Below, piece after piece: positions 1 through 10,573 of a stretch of 64,000 nt of DNA (the first letter of the stretch is position 1; the number at the start of each line of letters is the position of its first letter). The stretch is from contig NZ_UHIY01000001.1 in NCBI RefSeq assembly GCF_900460525.1, positions 2,914,001 to 2,978,000 on the forward strand, in the 5' to 3' direction. A program made the position numbers and the translations under genes. The notes under the pieces were generated by a model. It had not been told where the DNA came from, searched no databases, and worked only from the letters and a program-made list of their open reading frames with translations. This stretch comes from Yersinia kristensenii (lineage in GTDB: Bacteria > Pseudomonadota > Gammaproteobacteria > Enterobacterales > Enterobacteriaceae).

Positions 1-789
<789 letters not shown>

Positions 790-892
790 TCACTGGTGAT
801 ATGGGCAAGGCTACTGTACCTGCTCATGTCATGCCAATAGTTTCTTATCTACTTTGGATTAAATTATATAAAAGGCGCGTATTCGCCGGTAA

Positions 893-918
893 CCGGCCTA
901 CGCAGTCACGTAGGCCGG
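893..918 (-). terminator. Perfect 10-bp hairpin downstream of maeA
   Basis: CCGGCCTACG at 893-902 pairs perfectly with CGTAGGCCGG at 909-918 around a 6-base loop, just after the maeA stop codon. There is no clear T-run on the minus strand, so it may be a weak terminator or an mRNA 3'-end stabiliser. Confidence 0.5.
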
Positions 919-925
919 GCAGCAT

Positions 926-2662
<1,737 letters not shown>

Positions 2663-2828
2663 TTACCCTCGATCCTAAAAGATAAGAGAAATATGTACAG
2701 CTTTTGTTACTTAAATATCTCGGTTACCGGCAAAAGTGCGAGTTAACTTGCAGATTCTACAGCTAATCAGCAACATGTGGTGTTTTATTGAGCAATACAT
2801 CGCATTTACTTATTAGCTGTTTGTGTTA

Positions 2829-2984
2829 TTACATCGCGGCAGACTGATTCACTGTCAGTTCAATCCGCTGACCAAACGAAATTTCCAACGTATTACCATC
2901 CGGATCAGCAAAATAGGCCCAATAACCCACAGGTTCGCCCGAATCATTGCCGTTTACGGTGCCTTCTTTGCCTTTTGTGCAGGT
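2829..2984 (-). pseudogene. 3' remnant of a glyoxalase/VOC-family gene
   Basis: Reading leftwards from about 2984, an open stretch of roughly 50 codons ends at TAA 2829-2831. It contains VGYWAYFADPDGNTLEISFG, the typical last beta-strand and metal-ligand segment of vicinal-oxygen-chelate (glyoxalase/bleomycin-resistance) proteins, which normally reads YFxDPDGNxLE. An in-frame stop at 2988-2990 lies immediately upstream, and no start codon or N-terminal half is visible. I read it as the C-terminal fragment of a decayed gene of about 130 codons. The family assignment rests on this motif alone. Confidence 0.7.
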
Positions 2985-3109
2985 ATGTCATAGCCGCAAT
3001 GATGACAAAAGTGATCACTGTTGGTTACGGGAGCAAGTTAGCGAAAGTGCGGGGCAAGGTAATCATCGGGGCTAGCCAGTCAGGTAACCCCAGTTGCGGT
3101 GCAATTAGT

Positions 3110-3994
3110 TTAAAATGTCACGCGTTTGACATCAATACAACCAAGGGCGGCCAGTGTGGCTTGGGTTGCATCCCACTGAGTCAACATAGGCTGGCGGCCT
3201 TCGACCAGCACCGCACGGCGAACCGCGCCACAATCTTTGCCCGAAAGGTTGGCCAGAATTAATGCGGCTTGCAGTGGTGGTAAGCTTGGGTTGAACGCCG
3301 CATTTTCAGCATAACGGCCCGCATAAATGTTGCCATCGGCAGTTTCCAAGGCTACACCGCTGTGAGAAAGGCTGTAAGGTGCATGGCTGTGGTTGGCACC
3401 ATCGAGTGCCGCCTGAGTCAAGGCATCAGTGTCAGCCACTTTATATTGGTGATTGACTGGGTCCATCAGCAGGGTGGTGATATCCAGATCTTTTGGGCCG
3501 AAAGAGTCAGGTAAATATTGCCCCAGTGTCGAAGCTGGGCGGCCCGGTAGATGAATGTGCAGACCGGTTCCGCTGTTCAGTTCATTCATAAACTGGCGGC
3601 AATGACCACATGGCGTGTAATTGACGGTAATAGAAACCAAACTGGCCTCATTACGCAGCCACGCATGGGTGACAGCACACTGTTCGGCATGAATGGTTTG
3701 TTGCAATGGGGTACCACTGAACTCCATATTGGCACCGAAGTAGAGATTACCGCTAGTCCCCCTGGCGATGGCCCCGACCTTAAAATGAGAGATAGGCGTT
3801 AGCGCACAAGCGGCAGCCAGTGGTAACAATTCAAATGCCAGCGCATTGTCATCTAACCCACTAATGCTCTTCACTGTCTCCACTTGCTCAGCTGTCAACA
3901 TGGCAGGGAAATCGTTTGCGCTCAAGATAGGTTCAAGGGCGGATTGCAGTGAGGCGGGCAATGTAGCCCAAGCGTCATGAAAACGTGCTTGCAT
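3110..3994 (-). CDS. cdd: Cytidine deaminase
   Basis: Hydrolytic deamination of cytidine and deoxycytidine to uridine forms in pyrimidine salvage; a cytoplasmic zinc enzyme. It has 294 residues, the same as E. coli Cdd, which carries a catalytic and a degenerate second domain in one chain. The zinc and catalytic motif [13 protein letters not shown] (His-Ala-Glu) and the zinc-cysteine motif [10 protein letters not shown] are intact near residues 100-135. ATG at 3994 is the family start. It is transcribed alone from the promoter described just upstream; yohK, also on the minus strand, ends about 140 bp upstream of it. Confidence 0.97.
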   Translation of the reverse strand: MQARFHDAWATLPASLQSALEPILSANDFPAMLTAEQVETVKSISGLDDNALAFELLPLAAACALTPISHFKVGAIARGTSGNLYFGANMEFSGTPLQQTIHAEQCAVTHAWLRNEASLVSITVNYTPCGHCRQFMNELNSGTGLHIHLPGRPASTLGQYLPDSFGPKDLDITTLLMDPVNHQYKVADTDALTQAALDGANHSHAPYSLSHSGVALETADGNIYAGRYAENAAFNPSLPPLQAALILANLSGKDCGAVRRAVLVEGRQPMLTQWDATQATLAALGCIDVKRVTF

Positions 3995-4023
3995 AGGGTT
4001 CTCTCCAATAGTTACGGGAAACT

Positions 4024-4116
4024 ATTTTAGGCAGCTTAGGGCTTTCTTTGTGTGATGTGGATCTCGTTGTATATGAAATTTATGCAAGTAAAATCTCAAA
4101 TGAGAGATGTATCTCA
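4024..4116 (-). promoter_or_regulatory. cdd promoter with two CRP-type sites
   Basis: Read towards cdd, a TAAAAT -10 hexamer lies at 4024-4029, giving an expected transcription start near 4017. A CRP-like site TGTGA-N6-TCTCG lies at 4051-4066, centred about 41.5 bp upstream of that start, the class II spacing. A second, perfectly symmetric TGAGA-N6-TCTCA lies at 4101-4116, centred 50 bp further up. The E. coli cdd promoter has the same two-CRP-site layout with CytR bound between. The intervening 34 bp include a TGCAA element that could serve CytR; that last point is inference. Confidence 0.65.
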
Positions 4117-4133
4117 AAATTATACCGTAACCC

Positions 4134-4829
4134 TCAGCCAAATAAATGTAGCAGTACTGGAAACAAGAAGGGCGCTAACAGTGAGGTGATAATCCCGCAG
4201 ATAACCAATGCGAGTGAGCTAAATGCGCCTTCCTGGAAATCTAACTCCGCGCAACGGGCAGTGCCAAGGGCGTGCGAAGCGGTTCCCATTGCCAAGCCGC
4301 GCGAGGCTTTGGTGGTGATTTTTAATAGATTCAATAAGCTGTGACCAAACACGGCCCCTAGAATGCCGACAAAAATAACACATACCGCACTGATGGCCGG
4401 TAAACCATGAATGGATTCGGCCACGGCCATGGCGATCGGCGTAGTGACGGATTTTGGCAAAACTGAGGCAGCAATTTCAGGTGTTGCCCCCATCCAGAGG
4501 GCAACAGCAGTACCACTGACCATGGCGGTAATACTGCCGATAAAACAGATGCTAATGATGGATTTCCAGCGCGCACGAATCTGATGCAACTGTTCATACA
4601 GTGGGAAAGCCAGTGCCACCACCGCGGGCTGCAACAGGTCATTCAGGATTTTGCTGCCAGCGAAATAGTTGGCATAGGGCATATGTGTTACTAACAACAA
4701 TGGAATGATGACAACCATTGATATCAATAATGGGTTGAGCAGCGGCATTTTTAGCCAGCGGGCCAAACGACGGGCGCTGAAGAACACAATGAGAGTCAGT
4801 GGCAGTGACCACCATAAATTGCTGATCAT
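4134..4829 (-). CDS. yohK: YohK, LrgB/CidB-family membrane protein
   Basis: Integral inner-membrane protein of the LrgB family (231 residues, several hydrophobic segments throughout). In Gram-positive bacteria the LrgAB/CidAB pairs modulate murein hydrolase activity; in enterobacteria the family has been linked to glycolate/pyruvate export, but the role of YohJK itself is not settled. The [17 protein letters not shown] segment is the conserved core of the family. Its ATG overlaps the yohJ stop by four bases (ATGA), so the two are translationally coupled. Confidence 0.92.
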   Translation of the reverse strand: MISNLWWSLPLTLIVFFSARRLARWLKMPLLNPLLISMVVIIPLLLVTHMPYANYFAGSKILNDLLQPAVVALAFPLYEQLHQIRARWKSIISICFIGSITAMVSGTAVALWMGATPEIAASVLPKSVTTPIAMAVAESIHGLPAISAVCVIFVGILGAVFGHSLLNLLKITTKASRGLAMGTASHALGTARCAELDFQEGAFSSLALVICGIITSLLAPFLFPVLLHLFG

Positions 4830-5233
4830 TTGTCTTCCTCCGTGTGAGTCGGAGAACCTACCACCTTGCGCTCACGGTGGACATATTGTGAACTGTAGGC
4901 CACCACCAGCATCACAATCAGGGTACTGACAAAGCAGGAAACCACAATCGGGCCAAATTGCTGGGTCAGTTGATCATAATATTGCATGACGCCGACACCG
5001 ATCGGCACAAACAGTAGCGCCATATAGCGAATCAGCAGGTGGCAGCCGGGTTTCACCCAGGTTGAAGGCAAAATCTGTGAGGCAAGCAGGGCAAACAGAA
5101 TCAGCATGCCGATGATGCTACCGGGGATGGTGATGGGTAGCAGTAAGGCCACGGCCTTACCCGCCCATAAACACAGATAAATAATGACGAAAGCTCGCAG
5201 ATACTGCCAGCAAAGTGAAGTCACATTGCGCAT
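4826..5233 (-). CDS. yohJ: YohJ, LrgA/CidA-family holin-like protein
   Basis: Small inner-membrane protein of the LrgA/CidA family, partner of YohK. From ATG 5233 it has 135 residues, close to the 132 of E. coli YohJ, and aligns from its N-terminus ([20 protein letters not shown]). Four hydrophobic helices are evident, with the family signature [13 protein letters not shown] in helix 2 and [17 protein letters not shown] in helix 3. A longer reading from a TTG at 5272 is possible but adds 13 residues absent from relatives, so I prefer 5233, which has AGGA upstream. First gene of the yohJK pair. Confidence 0.9.
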   Translation of the reverse strand: MRNVTSLCWQYLRAFVIIYLCLWAGKAVALLLPITIPGSIIGMLILFALLASQILPSTWVKPGCHLLIRYMALLFVPIGVGVMQYYDQLTQQFGPIVVSCFVSTLIVMLVVAYSSQYVHRERKVVGSPTHTEEDK

Positions 5234-5326
5234 AAGAAGAGTCCTGAGTGACCGAATACATTCATCATACAATTAAGTTTAGCACTGTGCCAGTCATCAC
5301 AGTATGAATAATATACCCATTACTTT

Positions 5327-6544
5327 TCAAATTGCAGGGGTGCTGGCTGCTGGCTCTTCTTGTCTTTTAGCCAGTTGGTAGCCGCGATAGAAGAATGCCA
5401 GCCCCAAAATAGCCGCCACAATTAGCATATAGAACATCATTTGTGGTGCCGTATACGCTAACAAAAAGCCGCAAAGTACCGGATTAGCTGCACCGCCTAA
5501 CTGGCCGAGATTCTGTACTCCATAGTAACTGCCTTTAAGATTTGCTGGGGCAATAAAATCGATAAACAGGTATTCGACCGGGATAACAATAATCTCACCT
5601 AATGAGAAAATCGCCATTGCCAGCATCCACACTGGAATTGACTGCTGAGCCACCATAAATCCGAACAAACCAATAATAAAGAACAGTGTGCCGAGCATCA
5701 GCCAGCGCATTAAATTCTGTTGATTCATACGGCGACTTAATAGGTATTGTAAGGTAATGACAATGACGGCATTGACCGTCATCACTGCACCAATCACTTG
5801 ATAAGCAAATTTGGCATCAGACACGGTAATCAGGTATTGAGATAAGTAGCCGGAGAACTGGCCAAAAACCACTGCACTGAGCATGCTCCCAATAGTGAAA
5901 TAAATCAGCCGTTTATCATGGCGCAGAATACGGAATGTCTGGCGGAAATCTGGCACTGATTCGGTCTGTGTCTGTTCAGCGACCGACATATCAGCGCTGT
6001 TTATTCTGAATTTCAAAGTGATGGCCACCAATAACGCCAGTATCCCCGAAATGATAAAAGGAACTTGCGGCCCCATGCTGACCACCAAAACACCCAATGC
6101 CGGGCCGATCGCCCAGCCAACATTCACTAGGGTGTAGTTAGCCGAGAAAGCTTTAATGCGCTCATTAACCGGTAGCCAGTCAGCAAAACAGGCTTTAATA
6201 GCAATAGCGTAGACCGAGTAGGCCGAGTGCAACAGCGCCAGAATCAGGATAACCCACGCTGGGTGCTCAACCCACGGCAAGCTAAAAAAGGTCACTGAGA
6301 ATAGGGTGACGGCTAGCAGAATCAACTGTTTTTTGTTGAATTTGTCCACCAGATAACCGCCGTACAAACTGGTGAAAATACCTAAGGTTAAACTCGCCCC
6401 AAGGACTAACCCAACCTTATCGGGAGCCAACTGAAAATGCTCGGCCAAATAGATGGTGATAAAGGGGAGTGTGACGGCTCGCCCAATGGTCAAGACCAAT
6501 GAGGCAATCAGCAGATTAGTGACACGCGATGGAAATCCTTTCAT
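5327..6544 (-). CDS. MFS transporter, YdeE-like
   Basis: Twelve-helix major facilitator family efflux-type transporter of 405 residues. The N-terminal half opens with LTIGRAVTLPFITIYL and has the family A-motif-like GGYLVDKFNKKQLILL in the loop after helix 2 (about residues 62-77), followed by the second half from about residue 210. The overall pattern (IGRAxTLPFxTIYL, NYTLVNVGWAIGPALG, GEIIxxPxEYLxIDFIAP) resembles E. coli YdeE, described as a dipeptide/arabinose exporter, more than MdtH. Substrate cannot be read from sequence. Monocistronic, ATG 6544. Confidence 0.85.
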   Translation of the reverse strand: MKGFPSRVTNLLIASLVLTIGRAVTLPFITIYLAEHFQLAPDKVGLVLGASLTLGIFTSLYGGYLVDKFNKKQLILLAVTLFSVTFFSLPWVEHPAWVILILALLHSAYSVYAIAIKACFADWLPVNERIKAFSANYTLVNVGWAIGPALGVLVVSMGPQVPFIISGILALLVAITLKFRINSADMSVAEQTQTESVPDFRQTFRILRHDKRLIYFTIGSMLSAVVFGQFSGYLSQYLITVSDAKFAYQVIGAVMTVNAVIVITLQYLLSRRMNQQNLMRWLMLGTLFFIIGLFGFMVAQQSIPVWMLAMAIFSLGEIIVIPVEYLFIDFIAPANLKGSYYGVQNLGQLGGAANPVLCGFLLAYTAPQMMFYMLIVAAILGLAFFYRGYQLAKRQEEPAASTPAI

Positions 6545-6745
6545 GGAATCTTCTTACTTATCATTTTTTGGGATATGAACTGTTTCTATGCGGTTTTTTC
6601 AATCAAAAGAATGACTCGAACAGCATTACGACAGAGCGGCTCAGCCAATTACAGTAGACTATTGCAGGAACGAAAGAGAGGGGGGAGGCGGAAAAATTTT
6701 TGCAAATAGCCGATCGACCTAAATCGACCGGCCACTTATAGACTT

Positions 6746-6811
6746 ACCCAAAGTCATTGGAGTGCAGGTAGGGGGTCAGCGAACACCCCTGCGGCTCCAA
6801 GGACAAAGGGA
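6746..6811. repeat. Shortened ERIC-like palindrome
   Basis: The stretch has ERIC-type ends: TTACCCAAAGTCATTGGAG with GCAGG following on one side, and CTGCGGCTCCAAGGACAAAGGG on the other. The arms TTGGAGTGCAG and CTGCGGCTCCAA pair with one bulge, with an inner AGGGG/CCCCT stem. At about 66 bp it looks like an ERIC that lost its central part. It lies between the LVIVD gene and the MFS gene and may act as the 3' hairpin of the former. Confidence 0.45.
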
Positions 6812-6814
6812 TAA

Positions 6815-8068
6815 TTAACCTAAATATTCGATGATAGATAAGCCACCATTATAATCGGTGCTGTAGATAATCCCTTGGGCATCAACAAACACATCACATG
6901 ACTGAATAACTTGTGGGCGACTGGGCCGTTTATCCATCATTTTTTCCGGTGCCGCAGGCACTAAAGCCCCTGTTTCCTTGGGTTGATAGGGGTTGCTGAT
7001 ATCATAAGCACGAACCCCGGCATTCTGGTAGGTCGCAAAAATTAGCGTTGAGCTGATAAAACTACCCGGCCGATTTTCATGCAAATTATGTGGGCCAAAA
7101 TGAGCGCCTTTTTTCACATAATCCTGCTCATCAGGTACCGGGAAAGTTGAGATACTGACCGGATTGATCGGCTCGCGAATGTCGAATAGCCAGATATGCT
7201 TCTCGCCATCTTCTTGGTTATCCAGCACCGCTTCATCTAGCACCACCAATAAATTGCGGTCGGGCAGGGGTAACGCGGTATGTGTACCACCGCCAAAAGG
7301 TGGGCTCCAGTTACGATGACTGATCAGCTTTGGCTCCGAGCGGTCGCTGACATCCAACAACGTCAGGCCACCATCGCGCCAACTGCCATATGCCGTGTCG
7401 CCGCTGATAATGGCATGATGCAATGCATAACGTTTACCATCCGGCCAAGTGGCTTGCTCACCCGCCGCAGTATGCATGCCGGGTAAAGCATACCGGCCAG
7501 CGACCTGCGGTTTTTGTGGGTCAGCCAAGTCAATGGTCAGGAAGATATAATCACTGTAGCCATCTAACAGCGCAGAAACATAAGCCCAGCGCCCGCCGAC
7601 ATACCAGATGCGGTGGATACCAATACCATCAAGTGGCAGGAAACTTATCTCGCGCGGCTTATCTGGCGTTGAAATATCAAAAACACGTAAACCGGCACTC
7701 CAACCGCGCCCTTCTTGCCGGGTACTGATCGTTTGGGCGACTGATTGGGTGTAATACACTTTCTCTTCGGCAAAACTGGCATCAGCAAAGAGATCGCGGG
7801 CATTAATCACCAGTAGCAGGTCATCATGGGCCTGTAAGTGTACATTCCAGGTATTGGGCGGTGCGGCGATAAAACCTGCGGGACGGGGGTTTTTTGCATC
7901 ACGAACATCAATAATGGATACGCCCTGCGACACCATATGGCCGACATAGGCGTAACCACGATGCACCATCACCTGTACCCCATCGGGTTTACCGCCCTGA
8001 TCGCTATGACCAATCAGCCGCATATTGCGGCTGTATTCAGGTGTCGGCAAGACTCCTTGCGCTGCCAT
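6815..8068 (-). CDS. LVIVD-repeat beta-propeller protein
   Basis: Protein of 417 residues built of repeated blades of the type ...GYAYVGHMVSQGVSIIDVRDAKNPRPAG, AGLRVFDISTPDKPREI, GGLTLLDVSDRSEPKLI and AGVRAYDISNPYQPKET. This is the LVIVD repeat, in which each unit ends in a hydrophobic strand, then D(V/I)S/R, then xPxxxG. The fold is expected to be a beta-propeller; the biochemical role of the family is not established. No signal peptide is visible (start MAAQGVLPTPEYS), in contrast to its periplasmic neighbour. It follows the binding-protein gene by 45 bp in the same direction and has GGAG ahead of ATG 8068, so the two form an operon under the upstream MetJ-like boxes. Confidence 0.85.
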   Translation of the reverse strand: MAAQGVLPTPEYSRNMRLIGHSDQGGKPDGVQVMVHRGYAYVGHMVSQGVSIIDVRDAKNPRPAGFIAAPPNTWNVHLQAHDDLLLVINARDLFADASFAEEKVYYTQSVAQTISTRQEGRGWSAGLRVFDISTPDKPREISFLPLDGIGIHRIWYVGGRWAYVSALLDGYSDYIFLTIDLADPQKPQVAGRYALPGMHTAAGEQATWPDGKRYALHHAIISGDTAYGSWRDGGLTLLDVSDRSEPKLISHRNWSPPFGGGTHTALPLPDRNLLVVLDEAVLDNQEDGEKHIWLFDIREPINPVSISTFPVPDEQDYVKKGAHFGPHNLHENRPGSFISSTLIFATYQNAGVRAYDISNPYQPKETGALVPAAPEKMMDKRPSRPQVIQSCDVFVDAQGIIYSTDYNGGLSIIEYLG

Positions 8069-8113
8069 CTATTTCACTCCAAATCGATTAACCACATTGA
8101 TTTTACTGGTTGA

Positions 8114-9190
8114 TTACTGACCGTTTTTAGCGGCAAGGGTCGCAAACCAAGGCGAGTTGAAATCATCTGACTGGCCCCAGCCAGGAATGATTTTACTCAA
8201 ACCCGCGACGTTAACCGGGCCTGGCTGGCTTGCCAGCAGAGCTTGTGGAATAGAGGCTGCACGGAATTCATAGCTAGCGGGAGTTTCTTCACCGGCAATT
8301 TTCTTGGCAATCAGGCGCAAGTTAACCGCCCCAATCAGCTTAGGATCGACAGCAACACTGACTTTCCACGGGCTATTGGCTTCACGCATCAGTTGCAAAT
8401 CCTGATTCGAGATATCAATGCTATACAATTTGATTTCGGTACGGCCATTTTCCTGCAAGGCTTTATAAGCGCCCTGAGTAAAGGCATCCCAAGTGCCCCA
8501 GATAGCGTCGATTTTACCTTTTGGGTATTTTGCCAAGACGGCACCCACTTTATTCGCGGTATCACCTTGAACATCAGATGAAACAGCACCAATAGATTCC
8601 AGTTCAATAATGCCCGGATTTTGTTTCAGTAATGTCTGATAAGCGGCCTGGCGACGTTCCATTGGTGGGAACCCGGCAACCCAGAGTTTAATAATATTCG
8701 CTTTCCCGTTGAAGTCTTTAACTAACTGGCCGAAAGATTCGTTGGTCAGGGAGGCGTCGTCTTGTTGAGTCACAGTTAAACCGGGGATATCGCCCTGAAT
8801 GGCGGTATCAAATACAGACACCGCAATGCCGCTGGCGGCAATACGTTTAACCAGTTCAGTTGAATAAGGGTCACGGCCTTGGGAGAGGATAATCCCATCA
8901 TATTTTTGGCTGATGGCTTGGTTAACAAAGTCCTGAAAACGCGCATCATCGCCATTACTTAAGAAAGTATCGACTTTGAAACCAAGCTTTTTGCCCTCTT
9001 TCAATACACCAGACAAGAACTGTGTTGTGTTGTCGTCAGAACCTAAATTACGGATCACCGCAATTTTAATCTGCCCTTTATGGTTAGCTATTGCATCTGG
9101 AATAGGGGCGACTGTGGCGGTGTCCGCAGCAAATACTGGCAGTGCCGTCAGTAGGCTCAGGGCCAGTAATGGGGAAGCAATTTTTTTCAT
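8114..9190 (-). CDS. Sugar-type ABC transporter periplasmic binding protein (orphan)
   Basis: Type I periplasmic binding protein of the ribose/galactose (Peripla_BP_4) class, 358 residues. The N-terminus MKKIASPLLALSLLTALPVFA-ADT is a signal peptide with an Ala-X-Ala cleavage site. Two lobes follow: IKIAVIRNLGSDDNTTQFLSG opens the first, and AIWGTWDAFTQGAYKALQ with KLYSIDISNQDLQLM belongs to the second. I choose ATG 9190 (GGAG seven bases upstream) over an ATG five codons earlier. No permease or ATPase gene is adjacent; only the LVIVD gene follows. The ligand is unknown; the MetJ-like operator upstream hints at a methionine-linked compound. Confidence 0.85.
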   Translation of the reverse strand: MKKIASPLLALSLLTALPVFAADTATVAPIPDAIANHKGQIKIAVIRNLGSDDNTTQFLSGVLKEGKKLGFKVDTFLSNGDDARFQDFVNQAISQKYDGIILSQGRDPYSTELVKRIAASGIAVSVFDTAIQGDIPGLTVTQQDDASLTNESFGQLVKDFNGKANIIKLWVAGFPPMERRQAAYQTLLKQNPGIIELESIGAVSSDVQGDTANKVGAVLAKYPKGKIDAIWGTWDAFTQGAYKALQENGRTEIKLYSIDISNQDLQLMREANSPWKVSVAVDPKLIGAVNLRLIAKKIAGEETPASYEFRAASIPQALLASQPGPVNVAGLSKIIPGWGQSDDFNSPWFATLAAKNGQ

Positions 9191-9249
9191 CTGGAACTCC
9201 GTCATGGTGTTGATATGTTATGCAATGTGTACGTTGCTATCATTATTAT

Positions 9250-9281
9250 GGCTATCTTTGTGTCTAGACGTCTATTTGTCT
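9250..9281 (-). promoter_or_regulatory. Four tandem met boxes (MetJ operator candidate)
   Basis: MetJ binds tandem 8-bp met boxes with consensus AGACGTCT. Here consecutive octamers read GGCTATCT (9250), TTGTGTCT (9258), AGACGTCT (9266, perfect 8/8) and ATTTGTCT (9274). The last five bases match the consensus well in three of four, and TCT recurs exactly every 8 bp. The core GTCTAGACGTCT (9262-9273) equals 12 bases of the doubled consensus. The array lies 60-91 bp upstream of the binding-protein ATG, where it could cover the promoter. The only other candidate target is the plus-strand gene at 9647, 365 bp away. Confidence 0.7.
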
Positions 9282-9646
9282 CTATGCAGCATCATAACCA
9301 TAACGATTTAGATAAGGAATTAACTTTGTTATGAATTTTTGGATCGTCTTATGTCTTTTAGTTTGGGTAGCTTAAATAAACAGCGAGAGGCAGAGAGGAG
9401 GTGAGTATAATGAGAACAAATAATGGCAATAACCTTTTTATTTTAGTGGTTTTTTCTCAATCAAGTTTATAGTGTTATTTTCATTACAACGAATCTCAGG
9501 ATTAATATTTTATTTCGCTGAATACACATGACTGGTATTCTAAATAGATCTGAGCCATAACAATAAAATAATAGATGTTAACTGTCATGAAATGAGTCAT
9601 TTTTCATCATTTTAAGTTTAATGATTTTTAAAGGATTAAAGTCACT
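9282..9646. other. AT-rich intergenic region
   Basis: Between the met-box array and the unknown membrane gene lie about 365 bp of AT-rich DNA. It must hold the promoter of the plus-strand gene at 9647. I see no convincing operator, hairpin or small reading frame in it. Confidence 0.5.
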
Positions 9647-10492
9647 ATGGGTAAAATTAGCAACCTATATAAATTCAGAAAGGATAGCGTTGAAATGGCG
9701 CAAATGAATTTAGATTATCTAATCAAAAATGGATTTATTGATAATCCCATTTGCCGTTATATGTCGCGTAGTGAATTTTTCTTTCTCTTTTTCCGTTATT
9801 TATTCGCATTAATGGTCATTGTATTTCTAGTAACGGTTTTATTTCCTGATTTGACTGATGAAGTTTTGTACTTTTCAGTGTCGTCCTTCTTTGCCGTGCT
9901 TTCATTGGTGTTAGTGCTACCTTGCTCATACCGCTTGGCCAGCCAAAAGTTAAGTCCTTATTTATTAATGTTCCACGTTCTTCCGTTCGCTTGTTATTTT
10001 TCGTATGGTTTATTGACGTTTTTCTTATTGGGTTCATTTTTACTTTATCTGATATTTATCAATATTTTTGACATAAAACCACTCACATGCGAACGTAGAA
10101 AACAATGGGCTGCTGCTTTACCTAACGAATATCCATTCGGATTGGCATTGATCAGTTTTAGTTTATTATATCTAAGCTTTTTTCTGTTATTTGAGTTAGA
10201 TGATGCCGTTATTGCGCTAATGATGTTGTCATGGATTTTCTTTTTATTGGCTAAATGGTATTGGCCGGTGGTGGCATTAAATATCGTGGGAGCCGTCGGT
10301 TTATTTTGGTTTTTCTCGTCAGGATTTGTGGAAGTAAAGCATCATAAGAATATTATTATCGATGCACTTATTAAGGTTTCTTTACTGGACAGTATTTTAT
10401 TTCTAATTTTCTCACTCAGTTTATTTATTAATATCTTATTTTGGCTGGAAGCTAGACAACGTGAACAGCAACCTATCGTGCATAGAGAGTAA
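9647..10492 (+). CDS. Unknown polytopic membrane protein
   Basis: I do not recognise this 281-residue protein. It has a soluble N-terminal stretch of about 40 residues and roughly eight hydrophobic segments (about residues 44-66, 74-92, 104-121, 122-142, 163-182, 187-203, 205-225, 246-267), then a short charged tail (EARQREQQPIVHRE). No transporter or enzyme motif stands out. The gene is visibly AT-rich and rich in TTT/TTA codons, unlike metG beside it, suggesting foreign origin or relaxed constraint. An AAGGA element precedes ATG 9647. It ends against the metG terminator, which is two-sided and may serve both. Confidence 0.6.
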   Translation: MGKISNLYKFRKDSVEMAQMNLDYLIKNGFIDNPICRYMSRSEFFFLFFRYLFALMVIVFLVTVLFPDLTDEVLYFSVSSFFAVLSLVLVLPCSYRLASQKLSPYLLMFHVLPFACYFSYGLLTFFLLGSFLLYLIFINIFDIKPLTCERRKQWAAALPNEYPFGLALISFSLLYLSFFLLFELDDAVIALMMLSWIFFLLAKWYWPVVALNIVGAVGLFWFFSSGFVEVKHHKNIIIDALIKVSLLDSILFLIFSLSLFINILFWLEARQREQQPIVHRE

Positions 10493-10526
10493 AGGTTAGA
10501 TTTTAATCAATAAGTTGGCAATAAAA

Positions 10527-10553
10527 AGCCGGTCAGGGTACCCGTGACCGGCT
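10527..10553 (-). terminator. metG terminator, bidirectional
   Basis: AGCCGGTCA at 10527-10535 pairs perfectly with TGACCGGCT at 10545-10553, with GGG/CCC able to extend the stem inwards. On the minus strand the stem is followed by TTTTTATT, a classical intrinsic terminator for metG. It also stands at the 3' end of the plus-strand membrane gene. Confidence 0.85.
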
Positions 10554-10573
10554 GTTCGTCTTCTAGCTTAATG

